A stretch of DNA of 35,050 nt, from positions 1 to 35,050 of the forward strand of contig CALAXT010000058.1 in assembly GCA_937895435.1 (NCBI GenBank). Direction: 5' to 3'. The position numbers were made by a program, and so were the translations under genes. This stretch comes from an uncultured Paracoccaceae bacterium. Its GTDB lineage: Bacteria; Pseudomonadota; Alphaproteobacteria; Rhodobacterales; Rhodobacteraceae. The notes beneath the pieces were generated by a model. It saw only the letters and a list, made by a program, of their open reading frames with translations, did no database searches and was not told the DNA's origin. Every line of letters starts with the position of its first letter. Position 1 is the first letter of the stretch. Below, piece by piece: positions 8,005 through 17,550 of the stretch.

Positions 8005-8439
8005 ATGGGGGATCTTGCTGCCTTGGGCGGTCTTTTTATGGCTGCCCTGCTGGCCGCCACGCTTTTGCCTGCGCAATCAGAGGCTGTCTTGGTCGGTTTG
8101 TTGCTGGCGGGCTATGCTCCATGGTTGCTGTTGGGGGTGGCCAGCGTCGGTAATGTTTTGGGATCAGTGGTAAATTGGGCGCTGGGCCGCGGAATTGAGC
8201 ATTTGCGCAATAGGCGTTGGTTTCCCGTTAGCCCTGCAGCTTTGGCGCGGGCGGAGCGCTGGTACCGTCGGTATGGCCGTTGGTCATTGCTGTTGTCATG
8301 GATGCCGATCATTGGCGATCCATTGACCGTTGTCGCAGGTGTCTTGCGCGAGCCATTACCAGTATTTTTGCTTTTGGTCAGTGTGGCCAAGGTCGGCCGT
8401 TATTTGGTGCTTATTGCCGTTACGCTTTGGCTGCGCTGA
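8005..8439 (+). CDS. YqaA/DedA-family (SNARE-associated) membrane protein
   Basis: A 144-residue inner-membrane protein with the short YqaA layout of the DedA superfamily: a first helix ending LLPAQSEAVLVGLLLAG, a second with GVASVGNVLGSVVNWALGR, a charged loop with a W-Y-R-R-Y-G pattern (AERWYRRYGRWSLLLSWMPIIGDP) and a last helix near the C-terminus. DedA proteins act in membrane lipid homeostasis as lipid transporters; the role of short YqaA members is less clear. GAAGG just upstream supports the ATG at 8005. It converges with the hemY gene. Confidence 0.85.
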   Translation: MGDLAALGGLFMAALLAATLLPAQSEAVLVGLLLAGYAPWLLLGVASVGNVLGSVVNWALGRGIEHLRNRRWFPVSPAALARAERWYRRYGRWSLLLSWMPIIGDPLTVVAGVLREPLPVFLLLVSVAKVGRYLVLIAVTLWLR

Positions 8440-8460
8440 AAGACAAGTGCTGGGTGCGGG

Positions 8461-9906
8461 CTACAAGACGCTCTGACGATTGGATGCTGTGTTGGGCGTT
8501 TCGTCTGAAACGTCAGGTTCTGCATCTGGCGCGCCCACGATCAGCGGTAACAGTTCGGTACCCGTGGGGCCAGTTTCGGTTGTACGGGGGCTGGGTTCGC
8601 GCCAGCTTAGCGTATCAAACCCACCGCAACCTTCGCATACAGGGGCCCAATGCGCATGAGGAAGTTGGCATTTGTCACAAACCCATTGCGGCCCTCTGCT
8701 GGCGCCCAGGGCACGGGTCAGCCAACCACGCACCACGGCATCTGGGGCGCCCATTCCGCGATCAATTGCAGCCATAATGGTCAAAGCGCGTTGGGTGGGA
8801 TGGCGTTCTGCCAGATCGCCCATCGCTTTGCGCGCTGCGGGGAAATCTTCGGCTGAGATCTCAAGTTCGGCGCGCAGCAGCTGTGTTTCAGGATGGTCTG
8901 GTTGGGCACGAAACAGTGGCTCAAACCGGCGCAGGCGCTGGGTTGGGGTTTCTTCGGGCACAATTTCGGCAAAAGCTGCGGCCAGATCAGGGTGGGGCTG
9001 GGCCTCCCACGCTTTGCGCAGCAGGCGCGTGGCGTGTTTGGTGTCGCCCCGGTCCGTATAGCTGCGCGCGGCCATGGTGGCTGCTGGAATCAGATCTGGG
9101 GATTGCTTGTTGGCGGCAATCACCGCTTCTCGGGCTTCGATGTCTGCCCCCTCGTCGAGCAGGCCGCGCGCCTCTTGCAGCGCCAATACGGCATCGCGGC
9201 GGCGATGCACATCACGCGGCAGGCTGCCTGCACGCATCTTGGCCAGCAGTGTTTTACGCGCTCCGGCCCAATCGGCTTGTCCTGCCTGCAACTCCAGCAG
9301 CACATCCTGGGTTTCAGCATGGCGCGGGTTCAACATCAGCGCCTTTTCAGCCAGTTTCAAAGCCGTTTCCCGGTCACCAGCGGCAATTTTTTGCCGCATC
9401 AGCCCACGCAACCCGACAAAGCGGGTTTTGTCGTCGGACAGCAGGCGCTTATAGGCCTGTGTCGCGCGGGGGCCATCACCGGCCAGTTCGGCCGCTTGGG
9501 CCACCAATAAGTCGGTCAGGCCGGGTTGCCCCAGATATTTTTCGGCGCGTGCAGCACGGTTTAATGCCAATCGCCCCTCGCCCGAGGCCAGTGCCACCAT
9601 CCCATCAGCCAAGGCGCGATAGCCTCGCCGTTCCCGGCTGCGACTGAAATAGCGGCTTACAGCGGTTTCATCGCCTGAAATAAAGCGCAGCAATGTCAAC
9701 ACCAAACCCAGCAATTTTAGCACCAACCAAACGGTCAACAGCGTCAGCCCGGCCAGTATCGCCAGTTGCAGCGGGGCCAATGTCAGTTCGATGTCAGACA
9801 CAACAAGGCGCAGACCGCCCTCAATCTCCAGCAAAACGGCAGCGCCAAAGGCCACAGCTGCCACAAGTGCCACGAACAAAACGATTTTGATCAGCGACCA
9901 AAGCAT
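8461..9906 (-). CDS. hemY: HemY-like membrane-anchored TPR protein with zinc ribbon
   Basis: About 481 residues from ATG at 9906 (a GTG two codons earlier is possible). Two N-terminal membrane helices (about 1-28 and 42-65) are followed by the HemY region and tetratricopeptide-like helices (about 120-400), for example EKALMLNPRHAETQDVL. Near the C-terminus C410, C413, C424 and C427 (CDKC, then CEGC) make a rubredoxin-type metal knot, common in alphaproteobacterial members and also in LapB. This is the haem-cluster HemY of proteobacteria, not protoporphyrinogen oxidase; its molecular role in tetrapyrrole synthesis is unsettled. It is the last gene of hemD-mitofilin-hemY, nine bases after its neighbour. 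Confidence 0.88.
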   Translation of the reverse strand: MLWSLIKIVLFVALVAAVAFGAAVLLEIEGGLRLVVSDIELTLAPLQLAILAGLTLLTVWLVLKLLGLVLTLLRFISGDETAVSRYFSRSRERRGYRALADGMVALASGEGRLALNRAARAEKYLGQPGLTDLLVAQAAELAGDGPRATQAYKRLLSDDKTRFVGLRGLMRQKIAAGDRETALKLAEKALMLNPRHAETQDVLLELQAGQADWAGARKTLLAKMRAGSLPRDVHRRRDAVLALQEARGLLDEGADIEAREAVIAANKQSPDLIPAATMAARSYTDRGDTKHATRLLRKAWEAQPHPDLAAAFAEIVPEETPTQRLRRFEPLFRAQPDHPETQLLRAELEISAEDFPAARKAMGDLAERHPTQRALTIMAAIDRGMGAPDAVVRGWLTRALGASRGPQWVCDKCQLPHAHWAPVCEGCGGFDTLSWREPSPRTTETGPTGTELLPLIVGAPDAEPDVSDETPNTASNRQSVL

Positions 9907-9915
9907 ACCCACCCC

Positions 9916-11094
9916 CTAGCGCGCGACGGTGGCGGTTAGCGCCACCAAAGCCGTTTCAGCGGCCAAGCGGCGTTGGGCGCTTGTTATCCAATCTGACAGG
10001 GGTGCTCGGCCCGCCTTGGACAGTGCAGCCAATTCGGTCAGTGTGGCGGATAAATCCCCACGCCCGACAGATGCTGTTGCGCGTGATAAAACGGCATCGG
10101 CATCATCGCCGGCCCGTGCTGACAACGAACGCAGGCCCAACTGCATCTGAACAAAGTCTGTGGCGCGATCCCAAACGCTTTGATCTTGTGCTACATTGGC
10201 CCGACGGTCGGCCGCAAGCGCTGCACGTGCGGGGGCGGAAAACATGTTTTGCAGATCGGCTGTGCTTGGCACGCCTTGGGCAGTGTCTGCCAGTGCTGGT
10301 GGCACATCCACCGACAGTGCCGCCAGCGTGGCCAGCGGCAGATCAAACGCGCCCCCGGCATCAAGCGCGGTGCGCAATTCCATCAGTGCGGTGCGGATCG
10401 CTGCAGAGCGGGCGCTTTGTTCGGCGCTGTCTTGCAGCATGCGCATCCGGTTTTCTGTTTCTTGTAGGCTGGTCTGGGTGCTGGCAATCAGCGCGGCAAT
10501 ATCGATGCCGGGGTTGGTTTGCGCGTTTTGGTCAGCCACGGTTTGGCGCAGCATGTCAAATTCAGCCTGCAGTGTGGTCAGCGCTGCGAGGTCAGGCATT
10601 TGGGTGGCTGCGGTCTCGGCGGCGCTCAGTCGTTTGCTGGCCTGGGCTAGGCTTTCGGCTTGGGCTGCCAGCTGATCTGTCACGGCCTGCAGGCGATTTT
10701 GTAGCGTATCGATATCTTGGCGCGCCGTGCCCAAATCTGCGGCAAGCGTCGCGTTTGCGGCCAAGGCAGTGGTCAATTCAGCAGGGGGTGCCCCTGTGGC
10801 CAAGGGCCAGCCCTTTGGAAAAAACTGCGCTGCACCAAAGCCCAGGGTTGCAGCTACTGCACCGCCCAGTGCCAGCGCGAGGAAGGTTGCCCCCGATTTT
10901 GCAGCAGGCGTGGCCTGCGCTGGGCTTTGCATTTGTGCGCTGGGGGGTTGGTCAGGTTCGTCAGATGCCCCTTGCGCTGCATCTGCACTAAGATCTGTGA
11001 CGGGATCAGCGGCTGGTGGGTGCGTTGCTTCTGGCGATGTTGCGGCCGAAACATTTGACAGATCACCCGTCTTTGCGTCCTGATCCTGTGCCAT
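9916..11094 (-). CDS. mitofilin/HemX-like inner-membrane coiled-coil protein
   Basis: A 392-residue protein with a disordered Ala/Pro/Asp/Gln-rich N-terminal tail (about 1-65), one membrane helix (about 68-90, ATFLALALGGAVAATLGFG), a long periplasmic coiled coil (about 105-230, LQNRLQAVTDQLAAQAESL) and a conserved C-terminal domain (about 240-390, LSARAGDDADAVLSRA). This matches the COG4223/mitofilin-like proteins found beside hemD and hemY in alphaproteobacteria, which are related to the Mic60 membrane-shaping proteins of mitochondria and bacteria. It lies between hemD and hemY on the same strand. Confidence 0.85.
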   Translation of the reverse strand: MAQDQDAKTGDLSNVSAATSPEATHPPAADPVTDLSADAAQGASDEPDQPPSAQMQSPAQATPAAKSGATFLALALGGAVAATLGFGAAQFFPKGWPLATGAPPAELTTALAANATLAADLGTARQDIDTLQNRLQAVTDQLAAQAESLAQASKRLSAAETAATQMPDLAALTTLQAEFDMLRQTVADQNAQTNPGIDIAALIASTQTSLQETENRMRMLQDSAEQSARSAAIRTALMELRTALDAGGAFDLPLATLAALSVDVPPALADTAQGVPSTADLQNMFSAPARAALAADRRANVAQDQSVWDRATDFVQMQLGLRSLSARAGDDADAVLSRATASVGRGDLSATLTELAALSKAGRAPLSDWITSAQRRLAAETALVALTATVAR

Positions 11095-11194
11095 CCTGCC
11101 CCCTGATTCCTTTGTAAGTCGTGCGCCATGCCCACAGACGTGGTGGCAACCTTAGCCTGCCCTGCCGCCCGCCTCAAGCATCGCTGATCGGGGG

Positions 11195-11950
11195 CTAGAG
11201 GGGCGCGGGCGCGGGTGTGGGCGAAGACTGGCACAACAGATCAGCCAAAGCATCGCACATTGCTGTGGCATTGGGGTTGGCGGCTATGTGGCGATGGGCG
11301 GCGGGCAGCGCGCAGGCGGCATCCACCGCGGGGCTGAGCGCAACCAACCAAAGAGGCGCCCGTGCATGGGATGCGGCCTGCGCAAAGATTTGGGCCGAGC
11401 GCGGCGAAAACAAAGGGGCCACCACTGGGGCGTTGCCCGCAATCAAAGTCAGCGCGTCATCGGACAAAGCTACGCTGTCTTGTTTGTACAGCGTCAAAGA
11501 GCGGGTTTTGATGCCGCTGTCGGTCAAATCTTGCGCCACATGGCCTGCTTGATGTGCGCCATGCACATGCAACAACCCGCCCGGGGGTAGTTGGGCGCGT
11601 ATGTCCTGCAAATCAGCCAACAGGGCCTTGCCATCGCCGCGCCCCGCCCAAGTGTCAAATCCCAAACTGCGCGCGACATCTGCGGTGCGCGTGCCGACAC
11701 AAAACGCCCGCAAATTGCGGCGAGCGCTGCCCTGGGCAAAGGCCCGCACCCCATTTTCAGATGTAAAGATTACCCCCCCTGGTGCATCAGCATCCCAGTC
11801 ATCGGGCAAGGGCAAAGGCACAATGGTCTGAAGGGGCGAGATCAGCAGCGCTGGCATATTAGGGCCAAGGTGGTTGGCGCATAACTTTGCAAAACGCTGG
11901 GCCTGTGGGGCCGGTCGGGTCAGCAAAAGCGTGGGTTTGATTGGGGGCAC
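11195..11950 (-). CDS. hemD: uroporphyrinogen-III synthase
   Basis: HemD closes hydroxymethylbilane to uroporphyrinogen III with inversion of ring D, the branch point towards haem, sirohaem, cobalamin and chlorophyll. From the GTG at 11950 the protein has 251 residues and starts PPIKPTLLLTRPAPQAQRFA, the usual first strand. Further family marks are DAPGGVIFTSENGVRAFA, FCVGTRTADVARSLGF and the late APVVAPLFSPRSAQIFAQA. An upstream GTG at 11983 would add 11 poorly conserved residues. The gene heads the hemD-mitofilin-hemY group and is divergent from tsaD. HemC, often adjacent to hemD, is not in the window. Confidence 0.88.
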   Translation of the reverse strand: MPPIKPTLLLTRPAPQAQRFAKLCANHLGPNMPALLISPLQTIVPLPLPDDWDADAPGGVIFTSENGVRAFAQGSARRNLRAFCVGTRTADVARSLGFDTWAGRGDGKALLADLQDIRAQLPPGGLLHVHGAHQAGHVAQDLTDSGIKTRSLTLYKQDSVALSDDALTLIAGNAPVVAPLFSPRSAQIFAQAASHARAPLWLVALSPAVDAACALPAAHRHIAANPNATAMCDALADLLCQSSPTPAPAPL

Positions 11951-12059
11951 GCCGCACCTGCTGGGATTGTCTGAGACCAACACCGATGATAGCTAAACCA
12001 AGGGCTGCACGCAACCTTTGCCCGGCTGCGCGCATGACGATGGGAATGAAAGATACATA

Positions 12060-13157
12060 ATGCCGCAAACGCTGACCGTTCTGGGCCTTGAAAGCAGCTG
12101 CGATGATACCGCCGCCGCCGTGCTGCGACATGTGCCGGGCCAGCCCTGTCAGATTTTGTCCTCGGTTGTATCAGGGCAGGTTGCGCTGCACGCAGCCTTT
12201 GGTGGTGTGGTGCCCGAAATTGCGGCCCGCGCCCATGTTGAGCGGCTGGATATTTGTGTGGAAGAGGCGCTGGCCACGGCAGGGCTGCGCCTGTCCGAGC
12301 TTGATGCCATCGCGGTGACTGCGGGCCCGGGGCTGATTGGCGGTGTGTTGGCTGGTGTCATGTGCGCCAAAGGTCTGGCTGCGGGTTCTGGTTTGCCATT
12401 GGTGGGCGTGAACCATTTGGCTGGCCATGCGCTGACCCCGCGACTGACCGATGATCTGGCGTTTCCTTATTTGATGCTGCTTGTTTCTGGCGGGCATTGC
12501 CAGTTTTTGGAAGTGTTGGGCCCTGATGCGTTTTTGCGGCTGGGCGGCACGATTGATGATGCCCCCGGCGAGGCTTTTGACAAAGTGGCAAAACTGCTGG
12601 GCTTGCCACAGCCCGGTGGCCCTGCGGTTGAGGCCTGCGCCCGTGCGGGCGACCCCACGGCCTTTGCCCTGCCGCGCCCGCTTTTGGATCGTGCTGGGTG
12701 TGATCTGTCATTTTCGGGCCTGAAAACCGCCCTTTTGCGCGCCCGTGACGGCGTGATTGCCACGCATGGCGGCCTGCCGCAGGGCGCGCGGGCTGATTTG
12801 TGTGCCGGGTTTCAGGCAGCGGTTGTCGATGTTTTGGCCGAAAAATCGCGCCGCGCTTTGGCGCTACATAAGGCGCGCACCCCCCAACATCTTAGCTTTG
12901 CCGTCGCCGGTGGGGTTGCGGCGAATGGGTCAATTCGGGCGGCCTTGCAGGCGGTGGCAGCTGAGGTTGGTGCCGCCTTTGTGGCCCCGCCGTTGATGCT
13001 TTGCACCGATAACGCTGCGATGATTGCTTGGGCTGGGATGGAGCGGCTGCGGCTTGGATTGGTGGATGACCTGACGCTGGCGGCTCGTCCGCGCTGGCCG
13101 CTGGATCGCACCAGTGCGCCGTTGCTTGGCTATGGCAAAAAAGGGGCCAAGGCATGA
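12060..13157 (+). CDS. tsaD: tRNA N6-adenosine threonylcarbamoyltransferase
   Basis: TsaD transfers the threonylcarbamoyl group from threonylcarbamoyl-AMP to A37 of tRNAs that read ANN codons, with TsaB and TsaE. The 365-residue protein begins [18 protein letters not shown], the standard ASKHA-fold start. The metal-binding pair is H119 and H123 in [29 protein letters not shown] and the late [13 protein letters not shown] (metal-binding Asp) are all present. A longer frame opens at 12018 but the extra residues are not conserved, so ATG 12060 is preferred. It overlaps gpsA by four bases (ATGA). Confidence 0.95.
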   Translation: MPQTLTVLGLESSCDDTAAAVLRHVPGQPCQILSSVVSGQVALHAAFGGVVPEIAARAHVERLDICVEEALATAGLRLSELDAIAVTAGPGLIGGVLAGVMCAKGLAAGSGLPLVGVNHLAGHALTPRLTDDLAFPYLMLLVSGGHCQFLEVLGPDAFLRLGGTIDDAPGEAFDKVAKLLGLPQPGGPAVEACARAGDPTAFALPRPLLDRAGCDLSFSGLKTALLRARDGVIATHGGLPQGARADLCAGFQAAVVDVLAEKSRRALALHKARTPQHLSFAVAGGVAANGSIRAALQAVAAEVGAAFVAPPLMLCTDNAAMIAWAGMERLRLGLVDDLTLAARPRWPLDRTSAPLLGYGKKGAKA

Positions 13158-14149
13158 TTGCATCTGCGCGTTCCAGTCGCATTGCTGTGTTGGGGGCGGG
13201 GGCATTTGGCACGGCGCTGGCCATTGCACTTGCGCAACAGGCGGGCACGGTGCGGCTGTGGGCGCGCGATCTGGATCATGCCCGCGAAATGGGCCTGTGT
13301 CGTGAAAATATCCGCCGCCTGCCCGGTGCCGCTTTTCCCGGTGCCCTGCAGCCTACCGCAGATCTGGCCGATTTGGATCAAGATGATGTTTGGCTGCTGG
13401 CGATGCCCATGCGTGCCTTGCCCGAATTTTTGCGGGCTCATAAGCCACGCTTGGCTGGGCGGATGCTGGTGGCTTGTGCCAAAGGTGTTGATCCCAGTTC
13501 AGGGCTGACGGCGCCTGCGCTGATTGCGCAGATGGTTCCGCCAGAGGCGGCCAGCCCAGTTGCCCTTTTGACGGGGCCCAGCTTTGCCCATGACATCGCG
13601 CATGGTCTGCCGACCGCGCTGACACTTGCCTGCACCGATCCACAGGCGGGCCATGCCCTGCAAGAACGGCTGTCGACACCCGTATTGCGACTTTATCGCA
13701 GCGTTGATGTCACGGGGGCTGCACTGGGGGGCGCATTGAAAAATGTGGTGGCAATTGCGGCTGGCATGGTAATGGGCGCGGGTTTGGGCGAAAGCGCCCG
13801 TGCAGCGCTCATGACACGAGGGCACGCTGAAATGCAGCGGCTTGCACTGGCCTTGGGTGGGCGCCCCGAAACTTTGGCAGGCCTGTCAGGCTTTGGGGAT
13901 TTGGTGCTGACATGCACCTCAGCCCAAAGTCGCAATTTTCGCCACGGCATGGCGCTGGGTGCAGGGCAACCGATCACGGCTGGGGCCACGGTCGAAGGGG
14001 TTGCCACTGCCAAAGCTGCCGCCCGATTGGCGGCAAGCCACAAAATAGATGCGCCGATCATTGCGATGGTCGCAGCCGTTTTGGCTGAGAAGATCACAAT
14101 TTCTGATGCCACACAGGCGCTGATGCGCCGCCCGTTAAAAGAGGAATAA
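13154..14149 (+). CDS. gpsA: glycerol-3-phosphate dehydrogenase [NAD(P)+]
   Basis: GpsA reduces dihydroxyacetone phosphate to sn-glycerol 3-phosphate, the backbone for phospholipids. In the 331-residue protein the Rossmann motif GAGAFG is at 14-19, the conserved [14 protein letters not shown] at 141-154 and the catalytic lysine is K196 in [13 protein letters not shown]. The later [16 protein letters not shown] and [16 protein letters not shown] segments are intact. It is coupled to tsaD by an ATGA overlap and followed four bases later by a YciI gene. Confidence 0.95.
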   Translation: MIASARSSRIAVLGAGAFGTALAIALAQQAGTVRLWARDLDHAREMGLCRENIRRLPGAAFPGALQPTADLADLDQDDVWLLAMPMRALPEFLRAHKPRLAGRMLVACAKGVDPSSGLTAPALIAQMVPPEAASPVALLTGPSFAHDIAHGLPTALTLACTDPQAGHALQERLSTPVLRLYRSVDVTGAALGGALKNVVAIAAGMVMGAGLGESARAALMTRGHAEMQRLALALGGRPETLAGLSGFGDLVLTCTSAQSRNFRHGMALGAGQPITAGATVEGVATAKAAARLAASHKIDAPIIAMVAAVLAEKITISDATQALMRRPLKEE

Positions 14150-14152
14150 CCG

Positions 14153-14425
14153 ATGCGTTTTGCCCTGATCTGTCTGGATAAACCTGATGCGTTGCCGATT
14201 CGGCTTGAAAATCGTCCAGCGCATTTGGACTATTTGAAATCAAGCGGTGTGGTTGAAATGGCAGGGCCATTTGTCAGCCCCGAAGGACAGATGTGTGGCA
14301 CGCTGTTGGTGCTAAATGTTGCCTCGCGCGCTGAAGCAGAGGCATGGGTCGCCGCCGACCCCTATGGCAAGGCGGGCCTGTTTCAATCGGTTATGGTTCA
14401 GGAATGGAACAAGGTTCTGGGCTGA
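14153..14425 (+). CDS. YciI-family protein
   Basis: A 90-residue alpha/beta-barrel protein of the YciI (YCII) family. Visible family marks are the first strand MRFALICLDK, the HLDYLKSSG segment with the conserved His, and ADPYGKAGLFQSVMVQEW near the end. YciI folds are related to muconolactone isomerase; the physiological substrate is generally unknown. The stop codon overlaps the ATG of the next gene by one base, so expression with gpsA and the EVE gene is likely. Confidence 0.88.
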   Translation: MRFALICLDKPDALPIRLENRPAHLDYLKSSGVVEMAGPFVSPEGQMCGTLLVLNVASRAEAEAWVAADPYGKAGLFQSVMVQEWNKVLG

Positions 14426-14862
14426 TGCGGTTTTGGCTGGTGAAATCTGAACCTGATAGTTTCAGTTGGGACGATCAGGTGGCGCTGGGGGCTGCAGGTG
14501 GGCCATGGGATGGCATCCGCAACTATCAAGCCCGCAACAACATGCGTGCGATGGCGCTGGGCGACAGGGCGTTTTTTTACCATTCAAACATGGGTAAAGA
14601 AATCGTCGGGGTTGTAGAGGTCTGCGCGTTGTCCCATCGGGACCCGACCACCGATGATCCGCGCTGGGATTGTGTTGACTTTCGCGCGATTGCCGCATTG
14701 CCACGCTCGGTTACGCTTACAGATTGCAAATCTGAGCCCGCTTTGGCTGATATGGCGCTTGTGCGGCAAATGCGACTGTCTGTGCAGCCCGTCACTGCGC
14801 TTGAATGGCAGCGGGTTTGCGACATCGCGGGCTGGGATGGGGCGCTGAACCTGAGGGCGTGA
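14425..14862 (+). CDS. EVE-domain (PUA-like) protein
   Basis: A 145-residue protein that is a single EVE domain: start MRFWLVKSEPDSFSWDD, then WDGIRNYQARNNMRAM, GDRAFFYHSN and KEIVGVVEV. EVE domains belong to the PUA superfamily and bind modified bases in DNA or RNA; stand-alone members are common housekeeping genes of proteobacteria. An upstream in-frame start at 14344 lies inside the YciI gene and is rejected. The position after gpsA and YciI is a recurrent alphaproteobacterial arrangement, as far as I recall. Confidence 0.92.
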   Translation: MRFWLVKSEPDSFSWDDQVALGAAGGPWDGIRNYQARNNMRAMALGDRAFFYHSNMGKEIVGVVEVCALSHRDPTTDDPRWDCVDFRAIAALPRSVTLTDCKSEPALADMALVRQMRLSVQPVTALEWQRVCDIAGWDGALNLRA

Positions 14863-14912
14863 TGTGTTCAGACAGTCTGGACCAAGGCAGGGGCATCGGT
14901 TACATCGACGAT

Positions 14913-15086
14913 ATGAGCAAACCTCCTTTTCCTCCTGTGGCCCTTGGACAGATACCGCCGCCCAAAAGCCCCGCACCGGTCGAGAACGACAGGGATGCAC
15001 GATTAAAAGCGGCATTGCGGGCCAATCTGCAACGTCGCAAAGCCCAGGCGCGTCAACGCGATGCCGCCGATGATGAGCAGACATAA
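14913..15086 (+). CDS. small basic protein upstream of murA
   Basis: A 57-residue protein: a proline-rich start (KPPFPPVALGQIPPPKSPAP) followed by a charged helix (RLKAALRANLQRRKAQARQR) and an acidic tail. An in-frame ATG at 14862, overlapping the stop of the EVE gene, would add 17 residues. It ends nine bases before murA, and the pattern of a short Pro-rich head with an RRK-rich helix recurs in small uncharacterised proteins of Rhodobacterales. No function can be assigned. Confidence 0.6.
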   Translation: MSKPPFPPVALGQIPPPKSPAPVENDRDARLKAALRANLQRRKAQARQRDAADDEQT

Positions 15087-15095
15087 AGGGGCCAA

Positions 15096-16367
15096 ATGGA
15101 TTCCATCGTCATCACTGGGGGTGCTGCGCTAAATGGCACTATTCCCATCGCCGGGGCAAAAAATGCCTGTCTGACGCTGATGCCTGCCACGTTGCTGATG
15201 CATGAGCCGCTAACCCTCACCAATGCGCCGCGCCTGTCTGACATCCGCACGATGACAACCCTGTTGCAATCGCTGGGGACCGAGGTGATGGCGCTTCAGG
15301 GGGGGCAGGTGTTGACCCTTTCCAGCCATGATCTGACCAGCCACCGGGCTGATTATGATATTGTGCGCAAAATGCGAGCATCGATTTTGGTTCTTGGCCC
15401 GCTGCTGGCGCGGGATGGTCAGGCGGTTGTGTCTTTGCCGGGTGGGTGTGCCATCGGTGCGCGCCCGGTGGATCTGCATCTATATGCGTTGGGGGCTATG
15501 GGGGCCGATCTGGACCTGCGTGAGGGTTATGTGCACGCTAAGGCCCCATTGGGCGGGCTGCGCGGTGCGGTGATTGATTTTCCAATTGTCTCTGTTGGGG
15601 CCACGGAAAATGCGCTGATGGCCGCAACGCTGGCCCGTGGCACAACCGTTATACGCAACGCCGCGCGCGAGCCTGAGATTGTCGATCTGGCGCAGTGCCT
15701 GCGCAAAATGGGTGCGCAGATCATCGGCGAGGGCAGCGACACCATCACGATTGAGGGTGTCACCGCGCTGCACGGTGCAACCCATCCGGTTGTGGTCGAC
15801 CGAATTGAGCTTGGCACCTATATGCTGGCCCCGGCCTTTACCGGTGGGCAGGTTGAATGTCTGGGTGGGCGATTGGATTTGGTGACGGCTTTTGCTGACA
15901 CATTGGCTGAGACCGGGGTTGAGATTAGCCAAACCAAGAGTGGTGTTTTGGTCCGTCACTCGGGTCAGGCCGTGCGGGCGGTCAATGTAACCACGGCGCC
16001 TTTTCCCGGCTTTCCGACCGATTTACAGGCCCAGATTATGGCGCTGCTTTGCACCGCCGATGGAGTCAGCGTGCTGGAAGAACGGATTTTTGAAAACCGC
16101 TTTATGCACGCACCCGAACTGCTGCGGATGGGTGCACAGATCAATGTGCAGGGCGGCACGGCAACGGTCACGGGGGTTAAACAGCTGAAAGGTGCACCGG
16201 TAATGGCCACGGACCTGCGCGCCTCGGTCAGTTTAATTTTGGCAGGGCTGGCTGCGCAGGGAGAAACTGTTGTCAGCCGGGTCTATCATCTGGATCGTGG
16301 CTATGAGAGGGTCGAACAAAAGCTGCGGGCCTGTGGTGCGCATATTGAACGGATCAGCGAACGATGA
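15096..16367 (+). CDS. murA: UDP-N-acetylglucosamine 1-carboxyvinyltransferase
   Basis: MurA adds enolpyruvate from PEP to UDP-GlcNAc, the first committed step of peptidoglycan synthesis, and is the target of fosfomycin. The 423-residue protein has the conserved K22-N23 of AGAKNACL and the active-site cysteine C118 in [16 protein letters not shown], so a fosfomycin-sensitive form is expected from the residue alone. [18 protein letters not shown] and [16 protein letters not shown] are intact. A purine-rich AAAGGGG lies just before the ATG. It overlaps the next gene by four bases. Confidence 0.96.
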   Translation: MDSIVITGGAALNGTIPIAGAKNACLTLMPATLLMHEPLTLTNAPRLSDIRTMTTLLQSLGTEVMALQGGQVLTLSSHDLTSHRADYDIVRKMRASILVLGPLLARDGQAVVSLPGGCAIGARPVDLHLYALGAMGADLDLREGYVHAKAPLGGLRGAVIDFPIVSVGATENALMAATLARGTTVIRNAAREPEIVDLAQCLRKMGAQIIGEGSDTITIEGVTALHGATHPVVVDRIELGTYMLAPAFTGGQVECLGGRLDLVTAFADTLAETGVEISQTKSGVLVRHSGQAVRAVNVTTAPFPGFPTDLQAQIMALLCTADGVSVLEERIFENRFMHAPELLRMGAQINVQGGTATVTGVKQLKGAPVMATDLRASVSLILAGLAAQGETVVSRVYHLDRGYERVEQKLRACGAHIERISER

Positions 16368-16840
16368 CCGATGCACGGTTTGAAGATGGCGCCGAACAAC
16401 CGCTGCGCCTTTTTGCCCATGATACTGATGATCTGGTGGTGATTTCAGCGCTGGTCCAAGATGCCATTTTCCCCAGTGTAGAAATGGCTTGGCATCCCCG
16501 CCAGCGCCGTTTTGCGATTTTGCTTAACCGTTTCCGGTGGGAAGATCGTGATGCCGCCGCGCAGGCAGGCCGCAAGTTTGAACGGGTGCGGTCGGTGTTG
16601 GAAATCAACGATGTCACCCATGTGCGCAGCCAAGGCTTTGCCCGCAGCGCGCAAGATCTGGTGTTGTCGGTGCTCAGCATCCAATTCGACGCGCAGGACG
16701 ATGGCATGGGTGAAATTCTTTTGACGTTGGCGGGTGATGGCTTGGTAGCGTTGCAGGTTGAATGTTTAAACATCAGCTTGGTTGATGTCACCCGCCCCTA
16801 TATTGCCCTCTCTGGGCAGGCCCCCAATCATCCGGCCTAA
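16364..16840 (+). CDS. DUF2948 family protein
   Basis: A 158-residue protein matching the alphaproteobacterial DUF2948 family: start [21 protein letters not shown], then [33 protein letters not shown] and the C-terminal [27 protein letters not shown]. The function is unknown. It starts within the murA stop (ATGA), which points to translational coupling and fits the usual murA-DUF2948 pairing in Rhodobacterales. Confidence 0.88.
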   Translation: MTDARFEDGAEQPLRLFAHDTDDLVVISALVQDAIFPSVEMAWHPRQRRFAILLNRFRWEDRDAAAQAGRKFERVRSVLEINDVTHVRSQGFARSAQDLVLSVLSIQFDAQDDGMGEILLTLAGDGLVALQVECLNISLVDVTRPYIALSGQAPNHPA

Positions 16841-16941
16841 AGGGCGGTTAGGCGCATATTGCCCCCCGGCATCGTCGCGGCTAGGGTGCGGGCGTGCCGT
16901 GCGTTTCGGCGCAATCACACCGCAACACAAAGGTCTGCCGC

Positions 16942-17550
16942 ATGCGTCTGCATTACAGCCCCAATTCACCCTATGCCCGTAAGGTCGTCGTTGCTTTGGC
17001 TGAAACTGGCCAAACGAATGATGTCGAAATTGTTGAGGCCTCTACTGGCCCTTTGAATGCACAGGCGATGCCTGCCACCTTGAACCCGTTGGGCAAGATC
17101 CCTGCGCTGGAACGTGCCGACGGCGCGGCGCTTTATGACAGCCGGGTGATCTGCCGCTATGTTGATTCCCGTGCCGGGGGGGTGCTTTATCCAGCAGCGC
17201 CGCGCCTGTGGGATACGTTAACGATTGAGGCCACCGCCGATGGTATCATGGATGCCGCCCTTCTGATGGTCTACGAATCGCGGGTGCGTCCCGAAGACAA
17301 ACGCTTTGATGGCTGGCTTGAGGGCCAGTGGTCAAAGGTGACGCGTGCGCTTGATATGCTGGAAAGCCGCTGGATGCCGCATCTGAATGGTCCGATTGAT
17401 ATGGGGGCTATCGCGGTGTGCTGTGCACTGGGTTATCTGGATTTGCGCCATAATGCACGCGGTTGGCGGGAAACGCGCCCGGCGCTTGCGGCATGGGTTG
17501 CCGATTTTTCTGCCCGGCCCAGCATGCTGGCCAGCCAGCCGCCGGGCTAA
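16942..17550 (+). CDS. glutathione S-transferase family protein
   Basis: A 202-residue protein with a thioredoxin-like N-terminal domain (about 1-78: MRLHYSPNSPYARKVVV, cis-proline in NPLGKIPAL, glutathione-binding YDSRVICRYVD) and an all-helical C-terminal domain (about 85-200). Ser10 of SPYARK is the likely residue that activates glutathione. The longer frame from 16894 adds residues without family similarity, so ATG 16942 is chosen. The substrate is unknown. It sits alone between the murA run and petABC. Confidence 0.88.
   Translation: MRLHYSPNSPYARKVVVALAETGQTNDVEIVEASTGPLNAQAMPATLNPLGKIPALERADGAALYDSRVICRYVDSRAGGVLYPAAPRLWDTLTIEATADGIMDAALLMVYESRVRPEDKRFDGWLEGQWSKVTRALDMLESRWMPHLNGPIDMGAIAVCCALGYLDLRHNARGWRETRPALAAWVADFSARPSMLASQPPG

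Noticed and set aside
8883-9647. Long plus-strand frames opposite hemY
   Set aside because: High-GC shadow frames; composition rich in Arg/Pro/Gly/Ala/Cys and no recognisable domain, while the minus strand encodes a coherent HemY protein.
9981-10991. 336-codon plus-strand frame opposite the mitofilin-like gene
   Set aside because: Shadow of a low-complexity Ala/Gln-rich coiled coil on the other strand; the translation is Arg/Trp/Cys-rich and unlike real proteins.
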